Source: Physcomitrium patens (lineage: Eukaryota; Streptophyta; Bryopsida; Funariales; Funariaceae). From it: a stretch of DNA of 64,000 nucleotides. A program made the position numbers and the translations under genes. How positions within the stretch are numbered: the stretch's first letter is position 1; the number at the start of each line of letters is the position of its first letter. The DNA lies in the NCBI RefSeq assembly GCF_000002425.4, contig NC_037254.1:2058758-2122757 (forward strand), written 5' to 3'. Under the pieces are notes generated by a model. That model saw only the letters and a list, made by a program, of their open reading frames with translations. It was not told the origin of the DNA and ran no database searches. Below are positions 51,301 to 61,960 of this stretch, piece by piece.

Positions 51301-53765
51301 ATAATAAAATCCATAGAAATAAAAAAATCATAATTATTCTAAAATAAATAATAGCTGAAAAAGTCCATAAGGTCGATGACAAGGAATTTTTTATCTTGAA
51401 AAAATATCACATGAATGTACAAAGTATTTAAGTGCCTTTTATATTTGAGACTACCAAAAATCTCTAGATATTAGCTCCAAAGTCATATTGTATCCAAAAT
51501 GCCTAATTGTTAGAAAGTCATGATAAGCTTGTAGAACATGTAATTGTGCTTTACCTTCTAGAATATATAATCCTCTATCAAAATAGAATAGATTATTTTT
51601 TAATCCAAACTTATAAGTATCATAAGACTTAGAAGAATTATTCTTCATATCATGAATAAGAAGATGAGATAACATACTTGATTGAATTTGCTTGACAAAG
51701 GTTCAATCAACAGTCAATGTTGATTTTATTTATCAAAGATGAAAATGCTTTGGCTTCAAGAAAATTATTCTTTATTGATCAAAAGCTGCTTTTCTTTCTT
51801 TTGATGCTAGATAAAAATGTATAACAAATCTTGTGATTTTTAAGGTCAATAAGTAATTTTAATAAAGATATGTTCCAATGAGTTTGACAATGATTCAAAA
51901 CATATGCTCATATGAAGTATTTGAGGTTTTTGTGATTTGTATATATGATAACTAGACTAGAAGTGTCTTCTAAATGATAACACCATTCTTAAAATGAATC
52001 CACGATTGCAAAAAGTTCTTTATTATGAATTTCATAGTTAAGCTTAGCTGCAAAAAATTTCCTTGAATAAAAAGCTATTGAATGGAGCTTGTTATAGTAA
52101 AGTCTAATGTACTTTTTTTTATGAAGAACACCTTTGAAAAGTTGATGCAATGCAAGATTAGTGCAAAAATAAATAATGTCTTCAAGGCTTCAAAAAATGC
52201 TTTAGCTTTTTTGCTCTATTCAAGTTTGTCTTTATATGTCAAGCATATAAAAAGAGCTGCAACTTGAAAAAAATCTTAATGAAGATCCAATAATAATTAT
52301 ACAAATCTCAAAAAATATTATAAAATTTTGAATTTTTTTGAGATCTTTCAATCTATGATAGTTTGAACTTTCTTAGGATCCATCATCAGACCATTATTTG
52401 AAATGATGTATCTTAGAAAATCAACTTGAATAGTGTGAAATATACACTTTTTTATTTTAGTGTATAATCTTATAACTCTTAATTTTTGTAACACACAAAA
52501 AACATGAACTTTATATTTTTTTTATATTTTTAGAATAGATTAAGTTATTGTCTAAATAACATATGATAAAATTGTCAAGAAACTTACAAAAGATATCATT
52601 TATTAGATGCTAAAAAGTAATTAGAATATTTGTGAGTCCAAAAGGCATGATATAATATTCAAAATATCCATATCTAGTTCAAAATATAATTTTCTATTTA
52701 TTTCTATTTTTAATATATATCATATTATATATTCTTTATAAATCCATTTTTGTATAAATCTTTGTTTGATGTAATTGATCAAGAAGTCTTGAAATTAAAA
52801 GTAGAAGTTACTTATTCTTGATAGTGATCTTATTGAGTCCTCAATAGTTTATGGACATCCATAGAGATCCACCATTTTTCGTCACAAATAAGATAGGAGT
52901 CTCAATTTAAAATTTAGAATGGCATGTGAAGTTTTAGTCAAATTTTCATCAATGTAATTATTAAATTTAGCCAACTTGTTTTGTGATAGGCTATAAATTG
53001 GTCAAAATAATAATTGAAATCCTTATTAAAGATCAATAAAACAATCATAAAGACAATGTTTTAGAAGAATATTTGCATTCTTTTTTTCAAGGATATCTTA
53101 ATAATCTTAATATTGGCTCAAAATGTCACATAAAATCTTTTCTCTATCAATAATAGATATAATATATATAATAAAAAGTAGCATGTATGAAAGTTCTTGA
53201 ATCTATTAATAACAGTTTAAAAGTATTAATCTTATGGATTTTTACTTGACTAGTAAAATCTTGGGCTACTTTGTGGAAAAAATCAAGATTACAAGAAATC
53301 TAGTATATCTAAGGGTTATACCTTTTTAACCACAATAATCCTAAAATAATCCTAAAATAATTGGATTAGAAAGAGATCTAATCATATTAAATATTACTAA
53401 AATATTATGACCACTAGTTGCTACTTCTATAAGAATAGTTTTATGTACAACATTCCTAAAAGATAGTGAATGACTATCTATAACTTCTACATCCATAAAT
53501 TTCATTTTCTTAAATAAAGATATATATTATTTTTTGACAAGGTCTTTATTTATAAAACATGATAAGGCTTTTAAATCCAATAAAGCTAAGGCTTTGTGAT
53601 TTTTGGTCCTAAAAAAATTTCTATTATAAAATAAGATGAAAGATCTAAGAAAAAAATTGAATCTTTATTCGAAATTGTATAAAAATTTAGTCACATGATC
53701 TCTATTATAGTTGGAAAAACTTATTTTTTGATACATTGTCCTCTTTAGCAATCATATTCATCATT
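48387..53765 (-). mobile_element. Internal region of gypsy unit 2 (RT and integrase remnants)
   Basis: This resembles unit 1 for most of its length, including integrase remnants (zinc-binding part at about 51451-51675, core at about 51030-51239) and a reverse transcriptase remnant near 52.6-52.9 kb. It is broken and very AT-rich. Confidence 0.7.
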
Positions 53766-54104
53766 CTTGCCTCTATATATAGTCTTAACTAAAATCCACA
53801 TGGTGATGTCCTACAGGACCTCTAAAATGTGTTGACTTTGCAAGACATATATCTTAACTTATAAGGTAATTTTTCTATATGTATACTACATAATTAACTT
53901 ATTTTGCAAGCTACCAATAAATGGTTAACTTGTTGAACAAGTTTCTAATCTATCAATTAATTACAAATACATGTAAAGTCAAAGCACCATCTTTGAAGCT
54001 TCTAAGAAGCTTTTTTAGAAAATATTATAAAATTAATTTATTTCTATTTATTTCTATTTAATTATATATGTAAATATTAAAGTAAATATGTATGACCATG
54101 ATAA
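53766..54104 (-). repeat. Gypsy-family LTR, third of the array (partial copy)
   Basis: This matches the second part of the other array LTRs and runs into a short piece of 5' internal sequence (about 54105-54199) before the fourth LTR. Confidence 0.65.
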
Positions 54105-54199
54105 TAATTTGTAATTTTTAAAATACAACAATAGAAATGAGATATTCTACTTATTTCTAACACAAAAAAAAAGACAACAAGTTAACACTCTTGTCAAAT

Positions 54200-54741
54200 T
54201 GTCAAGGATATGAATTTCAAATAAAAAAAATCTCAATATACTCTTATGTCACTCAAAAAGATTAAAAGATAACTCAAAGATGGTAATATATTGAACTAGA
54301 ATAAGTATTATCAAAGAAAATGAAATTAGAAAGTCTTGAAACAAGATTAAGGACTAAAAAGACATTGACATGAGTGTAAAAGGATTCACTATTACCTCTA
54401 TATATACTATATAATTAGGAGCCACGTGATCATGTCTTATATGACCTCCAACATGTGTCCAATTTGTGAGACATATATCTTTTCTTGCAAGGCAAGTTTC
54501 TTACATGCATACCATATTATTACCTTGTACTACAAGCTATTCACATGAACGATACATGGCTAACTTGTTGGCCAAATTTCTAACCTATCAATCAACTATA
54601 AATATCTATAAATATGTAAAAAGTCAAATATACATCTATAAAGTTTCTAAGAAGCTTCACCACAAGATAATATCAAATCTACCCATATTTATCTTCTACC
54701 TATTACTTCTTATTTAAATAAATATATACATGCCTATGACA
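54200..54741 (-). repeat. Gypsy-family LTR, fourth of the array (5' end)
   Basis: This is the cleanest copy. It begins TGTCAAGG and ends TATGACA, giving a TGTCA/TGACA inverted end. Directly to the right the split outer copia LTR resumes. Confidence 0.75.
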
Positions 54742-54961
54742 TTATATACATCTTTTATTAAAGCTAAGGAAAATATCTCAGAAACTAATCACAACACTAT
54801 TAATTTTAATCCAAAATTCTAATCCAAAAGTGTCATACAAATTGTTATATATTTATAGAGAGCTCCTTGGTGCAACATCAAGAGATGAATTGCCAAGTCA
54901 TTATTGAATGATAATGAAGGATAGAAGTTAGCAGAAACTGGATGGAGTGTGTATTTATTCA

Positions 54962-55489
54962 ACTTATACAGCAGTCCCATGGCCGGCATATTGGAATCAA
55001 GGTACAATGTGGCCGAACCCTGACCTTGGAAGTTCTAGTGCCTCATGCACTTGCGAATCCTGCATTTGAAATTCAGTCCATTTAGACACAATGATTCCTC
55101 CACTGAATCTATCAGCCTTACAGCCAGGCGTCCAGGCTGGTGAAGCTCTACGTTTCAGAATCAGATGAGTGAAACTCAGAAAATTCAGAAAATTCTATCT
55201 TAATTAAGCATTAAACTCAAGCACGGCCTAAACTACATGCGCACATGATTTTCACTTCACTTGTCAAGGTTTGAACGAAAACAAGGAATCTCCTTCAGCT
55301 GTTGTCTGCTGCATTTTAGCAGCAGTCTGCATTTCAGGCTAAAGCTGAAAATTATTGTCGTCTTCACTACTGATCAAATATCCTCTAGCAACCAATTCCA
55401 TTTTTCGCTTTTCAATTACTCCCATGGTATAGTTAGATGCGAGATTTTTATTTTATTTTATTTTTCCTTGTTATTCCACTCGTCGAGAA
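54962..55489. other. Flank of the retrotransposon block, no gene seen
   Basis: Ordinary GC content returns immediately after the outer LTR. Open frames are short (for example 55261-55623) and unrecognised. A T-rich stretch just before 55490 could be an intron end ahead of the next feature. Confidence 0.35.
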
Positions 55490-55790
55490 GGAAGCAGCAC
55501 CATCCGCGGAGTCATCCGGTTTGCGACATGATATCAAGGGACGCTTCCCAACAGATTTTGTCCAAGACTTGTTCATCCAGAACTGGTTCAGCAAGATCCC
55601 GCCGCTACAGAGCTTCAATCTGAAGAAGAATTTGATAGACCGCCAATTTCTACCAGAATTCCACGCCCGGCTTCAAGCTACTGCGCCGGAGCGCCACATG
55701 CTAAACTGTGGACTCGGGGTCAAACCCTCAGAGCGGAGAAGAGCAAACTTGCAGAGGGCTATTACAGCAACGATTTCGGACAGCGGCAGG
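55490..55790 (+). other. Unidentified exon-like coding island
   Basis: A GC-normal island in AT-rich surroundings. A frame open from 55437 to 55820 encodes about 100 residues with balanced, protein-like composition from 55490 on: GRFPTDFVQDLFIQNWF, then LQSFNLKKNLIDRQFLPEFH and a basic RRRANLQRAITATISDSG. A T-rich tract precedes it and CGGCAG/GTTG, a possible splice donor, closes it at about 55791. I do not recognise the family. I cannot find partner exons on either side, so it may be a captured or decayed gene fragment. It could also be a chance open frame. Confidence 0.3.
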
Positions 55791-55811
55791 TTGTTCAATA
55801 AAAATATTTTT

Positions 55812-55860
55812 AAAATATGAACTTAAAATTACCATTTATAAAATATGAACTTAAAATTAC
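55812..55860. repeat. Tandem 21-bp direct repeat beside hairpin
   Basis: A 21-base unit (AAAATATGAACTTAAAATTA plus C) occurs at 55812-55832 and again at 55840-55860, separated by 7 bases. The second copy forms the left arm of the hairpin listed next. Confidence 0.85.
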
Positions 55861-55891
55861 ATTAAAAAATGTAATTTTAATTTCATATTTT
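55840..55891. repeat. Near-perfect 24-bp inverted repeat with 4-base loop
   Basis: The arms 55840-55863 and 55868-55891 are complementary apart from one mismatch, with an AAAA loop. The stem is AT-rich. It could be a small foldback element, a transcript end structure or a replication-slippage product. No target duplication was evident. Confidence 0.8.
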
Positions 55892-56727
55892 AAAAAAATC
55901 AAAATTTAAGTATCATAAGAATTTCATCTATGTAACAATATGTATACAAATAAAATCAAATATCTCAAGTTTGGTATAATAATTAATATTTTAGACCCAC
56001 ATGTTTTTTTTGGATCAAGTAAAAATTTGGATCATTTCCCTATATATATATATATATATATAGATATTCTAAGAGTATTAGTAAAATGTTTTGTAAGCAT
56101 AAGGAAATGAAAGAAAACTTATTGAAATGTAAAGTCCACATCAAATTATAATAAAATATTTTTTAAGATAAATGATAATTAAATTTTTTTTAAATCTCAA
56201 AATCTTAAAAAACTAAAATTAGAAATGATATTTCTAAACATAGAAATTAATAATGAAAATCTTTACAGTTTGAATATTAAATATTATTCTGATATTCTAA
56301 GTTTAGATATTAATGTAACTTTTTAAAGAAAATTATATATTTATATACACATTGAATGCTGAGATTTTATAAATACATAGTTTTAAAACACGGCACAAAT
56401 TGAAATGTTGAAACATTTAAGAGAACAAATTATAAAAAATAAACTTAAAAAGATAAAAGATAGTTTGGTGTTTCTGAAGAAGAATAATTTATACCTAATC
56501 AAAATGATTGGTCTATTGTTTAGTTGAACTTAAATAAACTTTTAAAGAGAACCCATCTTTAAGTATGAAGAAAACAAAAAGAGAATTAACAAATTCAATT
56601 CAGACTAAAACTTCTTTGGAAAAAAAATATAATTATATATATATATATATATATACAAAGAACATGTGTCACACCATTGCCACTAACTTTAATTTGACAA
56701 AACTACTTTTACATCAAGCATTGATTA

Positions 56728-56767
<40 letters not shown>

Positions 56768-56827
56768 AAGTTTGAACCAGATTCTGCTATTAAAATTCAA
56801 AGTAGATGCTACTAGAAATATGTATAT

Positions 56828-56860
<33 letters not shown>

Positions 56861-59800
56861 AAGGCTTTTGGACCTTAAAGTGTATTTGAATCCACTACCG
56901 GTAGTTAAAGTTTGCAGCTGTGACAAATATATAAATGACCACATTATAAAACAAAATTGAATTTCAAAACTCATAAACTTTATTTATACATACACACACA
57001 CAAAATAAAAATGACAAGTGTTTTAAACATTGCATTTTTTTAATGTGCTTCAGTTTACGTTTTACAATGTGACTGCACAGTGCAATATTAGGTTCAGTAT
57101 GAACGACCCAAACATTTCAAAGCAATCCAAGGAACAAGGGAGGAGCAAGCTTTGCAAGCTCTGCCCTTCTTCCATTGCATCCTGCCCCTTGCATATTGCA
57201 TTTTCTAGAGGCAACACTGAGCTTGCTGACAGTTATCAGTTCAGTAGAAGCAAGACTATCCACACAAGATTGGGTCACACACTTGGAATTCTGCCACTTG
57301 AACGAGTGTTTATCGTTGAAGTGAAGTTACCCTAGACATGCATCTGTGCTGTGGAGGGCTATAACCAGACATGGAGGTAGCAAATCCTGCTTGGAAGATG
57401 AAGGAGAAGAGCTTGCCTCTGCTCCATTTAGTGGTCACTTTGTTGAAGCTGGTAGCAGAAAAGACACACCATCGCCACTGCTACTGCACTGATGGATAAC
57501 CCTGCCTCTGCAATAGCATGATTCCAATACGAGACTAGGCGGTGAGTTTCTCCTATGTTGAGACTCTAGACTGTAGAGAGAGAGGCAAAGACGCCAACGA
57601 GAGCCGTACACACACAACATGGTCTGGAAAAGTACACGAGAAATGAGGTCTGTTGGTCTTGGAGTCGTGACGACCACGGCACCTGCTTCAAAGTGAAACA
57701 TGAGCTGCCGACTGCTGTTAAAGTGAGAAGTGATTTAACATGGCTGTTCGGGGATCTCCAAGAGCTAGCTGAGTCACTGGCACTGTGGTTTATAATTTAG
57801 TCATCCTCAGCAGCGACAGAGAGAGAAAACGAGAGGGAGCGAGCGAGTGGAAACAATGTCAGCTTCATTGTACAAATATAATTGTCCTGATGAGACAAAG
57901 ACTGGTAATGCCGCCGTCGATGTGCCTCCTGGTCTCGGGAATTAAGTTATATCACTTTAAGGTCCACGTTACAGAAGCTCCAGCTGTAGAAACTCTCTTG
58001 AACTTGGCTATCCACCTACAGAAAGAACCAGAAGTTGCACATCCGATTCATATCAAAGGATTTATTACCACAATTCATTATCACCCTTGACAGTGATCCA
58101 TGAAATAAGCGCCGGCACTTTCATGCGCGGCATTCAAGTTGCAAAACTTGCTGTGAGCTTTTTAGTGGAACCCACCTCTCAACCTCGTGCCAAGTACAGG
58201 CTGCCAGCTCCACTTTGCTGGCTTATAGATCATCGAATCATTGCCATAACAACGACGGGCTAATGTTGACTTGCCAGACATCTATTTCCTGTATCGAAGA
58301 GTATCTTCTGAAGCAAAAGGACATATTATCCCACTCTTCTTAACTGTTGGAGGAAAATATCCAAAATTAAATTTAGTCATTCTTACGTCTAGTGAACGGG
58401 ATATTTGTACAGATCCAACATGCGGTACAGATTTCCTGTTCTTGGTCCTCACCAACAGCCTTCGCAGCTTTGAAATAGGAAAATGGAAAGAGGGTTTCAG
58501 CTTCCTCGAACAAGTATTCCACGCGGGTTCCTTGTTCCTCCACTCAGAGCCAAATTAGTGTTCAGGTGAGAGTTTTTGGTTATCGAGAGACCATTTTCAT
58601 GAGCATTAATCCACCTGAAGATGTCAAAAACCTGGACCGCTGAGAGCAGTTGGGCTTTTCAACTCGTGGAAGTCTGCATATACGAATGTAGCTTCCGAAG
58701 AATGTTGGATTCAATAATCCCAAAGTCGTAATACAGTCGTAATAATTGCCTATTAGAATCCTTTCGTGACAATCACTATTAGCGCAAATCAGCTAAGCCA
58801 AATCACAAGCACAAAGGACCCACCAATGATAAAGAAAAACTCAACCAAACACAGTGAAACAACTCATTTTCTGTGATACAAACCAACATTTAAGGTACCC
58901 AGGGACTAACATTGAATCTGGACCTTTCATCTGCCGTAAACTGTAATACAGAGGAGGAATACTGATAACGGAAAGTGCCACAAGAAATCGAGCTCTGACA
59001 AGACCACGTGCATCAACTCATCATATTCGAACGTTATCCTCAACTTGATGCCAATCAGAACGAGTTGTGCCAAAAGCTTGTTTAGTTCACCTAACATTTC
59101 TACTTTTTGCTGCAAGGTATAAGTGGTAATTACGTCGTTTACCACTAAAATTCAATGCTGGACCAATTTGGCGAGCATCTCCCTACCTCGATGAGCTCTC
59201 TAGCAAAGCAAATGTGCACTGCACAGAATGTATCAGAAGATGGAGCTCGGCACTGGGCATTTGCAACGCAACCCAACTCAGCGCTTGCAGCTAGTTACAG
59301 GAAACTTGCACTGCAATAGGAAAATTCCAAGGATTAATGACAAAACACCATGAAAAAATATAAAATAAAAAAAACAAACGTGCTGGTGTACCCACAAATC
59401 CTACTTAAGGTTTGCCGAACTCTAGCGTTTGTCTCGGTACCTTCTGTAAAGCGAGAGCTTGTTCAATCATGTGAGGAACAATTCAACGTTTGTTTTCCAT
59501 TAAATTTGAGAAAAGTTTGTGTTTTTTCCTGTTGGGTTGGGTGATTCAACATTTTGAAGAGAATGTAAATTATGTCTTTGGTATTTGTTTGTTTGTTTCT
59601 GTTGTTTTCACGTGAACATTAGCTTTCTGTCAATTATGATACCGTTTGTCTCAAGTTTTGATTGGTATTGAAGAAAAATTAATAATAAAATAATAAAGAA
59701 ACACCATTTACTGTAGTATAAGGTACAACTATACCTGAACAAGTTGTCATCGATTATGTTACTGAACCCTTCCAAACCATCATTGATAAAAATAAATGAT

Positions 59801-60310
59801 ATTTACGTTAGACAGAGTTCATTCAGATTTGTAATCAAAGCATAACACAACATTTTGGTCAAGTTGCAAATAACTTTATTGTAAAAATTTAGAAGATAAA
59901 GTGTGAAAAGTAAACACAAACATATTTATAACTTCAACTCTAAAAATTTTGAAAGAAAAAACTTATTTCTCAGAGTTCCATCTTGATTTTTAATATTTAT
60001 AAAAATAACTTCAAACTGTGTTGATAAGGGTATTCCTGGTAATAAGGCACATACACTGTCAACAAGCCCGTATGTCAAGGCTTAACTACCATTTGAAGCA
60101 AGGCCAAAAATAATATGATAACAAGCCGTTTTTACTGATTGAATTAAAGTGTTATTATACATTTTACCATCATTTAGTTTATGGTTTATTTGTATTATCA
60201 CCACTATTAGTGTATATCTTAATGACATGTTGTAATAACATGTAATTTTGTACATTATTAATGTTATAAATTATCCCAATTATGTTTGAATACAAAAAAT
60301 AAAATTTGCA

Positions 60311-60348
<38 letters not shown>

Positions 60349-60714
60349 CAATCATTGTGCATTAACATACAAATTTATACATAACCGTGATATGAAATTG
60401 AAACCGAATTGAACAGACTCTAAAGACTAATTGCTTACAAAACATAAATTGTAAACTCTTCAAAATAAAGACTAGGTATAAATGAATAAAAAAGTCATTT
60501 TACATGATCGAAGTTTCAACATTGTCTTAATTATCCAATCACAGAAAAGGAGAAAGTCAGTAAAATATATACATTTATTTGTATTATCACGACTATTAGT
60601 GTATGTCTTAATGACATGTTGTTGTAAAAACTAATTATATCCAACCCATGATTATGAATAAAGTGATGAAATGAGTCTTCTAAAATCTCAAACAAAAAAA
60701 GCCTTATTAAGTAT

Positions 60715-60751
<37 letters not shown>

Positions 60752-61500
60752 GTTGACTATGATAAGACAATATATGAAAAGGATCTCACTTTTTTTTTTA
60801 ATACAATTATGTATCCAAATTTCTTGATTAAATAAATGATAAACCCTAGTCAACTGTGATATTTTATGCAAGGAGGGTATGAACAAAAAATAAATGTAAT
60901 TCAAATATACTCATAAAAGCCAGAAATTAGTTTATTAAGGAGCTAGGTTATCTTGCTTTGAACCAGAGTACTTTCTATTAATTTCAAAGGGGGGATTTAA
61001 GAGATGGCCCATAATTTTTTAACATCGTATAATTGTTATAATAACTTAATCTGAATACCTGTATCAGGAATAATACTTGTAATCCTTCACTTCATACATA
61101 TTTGTAGTTTTCAGAAATGCTTGTATTAGAACTTCACAGTTTCATTGATGGTATTCATAAAATTCAACAAGTGCCTATTCTTACAAATTAAACTCAACTT
61201 CTATTCTTGCAATATGTTTACGAAAAATAACATTCTATGAAAGTAAAGGATGTGCTTCTTCCAGTAATATATACTTATATTTATATGTTTACATAGTACT
61301 TTCCAAATTACTACAACAATGTATTCTGAGATTTCAATTAACAAATTACTCAATTCCAATTCGCGAAAACACAAATGAACACATTGGTACATTTTCATAT
61401 ATATGTCCACAACTACATTTGTTTATTTTCGGTACATATAAATAAATGTATAAAGACAATCGATTAGCAAAACCAATATCATAATGATGGTGTGTAATTC
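55892..61500. other. AT-rich intergenic region with TA microsatellites
   Basis: TA dinucleotide runs occur at about 56041-56061, 56634-56654, 56733-56764, 56837-56860, 60312-60347 and 60719-60749. The stretch 57.0-59.5 kb is of ordinary composition but its open frames (57030-57335, 57785-58090, 58271-58558) have no recognisable domains and no supporting splice structure that I could see. I call no gene. Confidence 0.45.
60186..60623. repeat. Direct repeat pair of about 50 bp
   Basis: 60186-60234 and 60574-60623 share about 50 bases beginning TTTATTTGTATTATCAC and continuing through TTAATGACATGTTGT, with few mismatches. They are 388 bp apart in the same orientation, with TA runs nearby. Confidence 0.75.
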
Positions 61501-61505
61501 TATTT

Positions 61506-61960
61506 TCAATAGGCCCATCGCGTGTGGCAGGGCAACGGGGGAGAGAGGGAGCTAGCGAGGAGCAGAGCAAGGAAGAGGAGGAAGAGGAGCATCGACACAA
61601 GCATCTGTGGAGCTCCGTCTTCCGGGCCCGGAGGAGACTCAGCAGCGTCGCACCTCGGGCGCACCAAGAAAAGACTCACGATTGGGAAGCGGAAGGGAGG
61701 GCACGGCGATGCATTCATCCCCATCGCAAAAGTGGTGGCGAGGTTCGGTGCGCCATCAGATCTCCCTCCCCAGATCAGATTCGTCTTGCTCCTCCAGCCT
61801 CCCTCCGCCTTGCCCCACCCTCCCGCCGGATGCGCCCACGGTCTCGCAACTCGTGTGTCAGGTCGGGTGCCGCCATCACCTTATTATTTTAATCCCTATC
61901 GAAGTGTTCGCATGTAGGTTTACAAAAACAAAATTACATATATATATGTAACTTAGGGTT
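61506..61960. promoter_or_regulatory. GC-rich island, possible promoter or leader
   Basis: A sharp GC-rich block follows AT-rich DNA. It is open on both strands: plus 61524-61892 gives a low-complexity Glu/Arg-rich product, and minus 61506-61724 gives a Leu-rich, signal-like product. Neither looks like a known family, so open frames are probably a by-product of GC content. A telo-box-like TTAGGGTTT lies at its right edge (61953-61961). A promoter or 5' leader of a gene beyond the window is the simplest reading. Confidence 0.3.

Larger units (their letters stand above)
37542..54741 (-). mobile_element. Tandem Ty3/gypsy array sharing LTRs, broken
   Basis: Four related LTRs stand in the same orientation: 37557-38094, 43135-43664, about 53766-54104 and 54200-54741. 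Between the first two lies a long internal region with gag, reverse transcriptase and integrase remnants in the order expected for Ty3/gypsy on the minus strand. A second internal region of the same family lies between the second and third LTRs; a very short remnant lies between the third and fourth. This is a head-to-tail array rather than separate insertions, since no host sequence separates the units. A second copia element sits in it. All units are broken many times and are old by AT-shift and LTR divergence. Confidence 0.75.
33162..54961 (-). mobile_element. Outer Ty1/copia retrotransposon fossil, broken, split by later insertions
   Basis: A 21.8-kb span is bounded by two related LTR copies. 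The left LTR is 33162-33422. The right LTR lies in two pieces, 37476-37541 and about 54742-54961, because a gypsy array landed inside it. Reading on the minus strand, the right LTR is the 5' one. Next to it (about 37460-37475) is a degenerate initiator-Met-tRNA primer-binding site. A zinc-knuckle gag remnant follows (about 36420-36500), then an integrase-core remnant of Ty1/copia type (about 35590-35720). LTRs begin TGAA and end TTCA. The element is broken many times over and is strongly AT-shifted, so it is old; it is the oldest layer of the nest. Confidence 0.75.

Noticed and set aside
34044-54741. Regularly spaced repeats resembling an array of a new system
   Set aside because: The repeats are about 0.5-kb LTRs with TG/CA-type ends next to polypurine tracts and gypsy remnants; no CRISPR-like short repeat or spacer pattern exists, and the genome is a plant.
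58271-58558. 95-codon open frame as a gene
   Set aside because: No recognisable domain, no splice partners and no compositional shift.
61506-61724. Minus-strand signal-peptide-like protein in the GC-rich island
   Set aside because: The Leu-rich stretch is the complement of an AGG/GAG-rich repeat on the other strand, and both strands are open; composition explains it.
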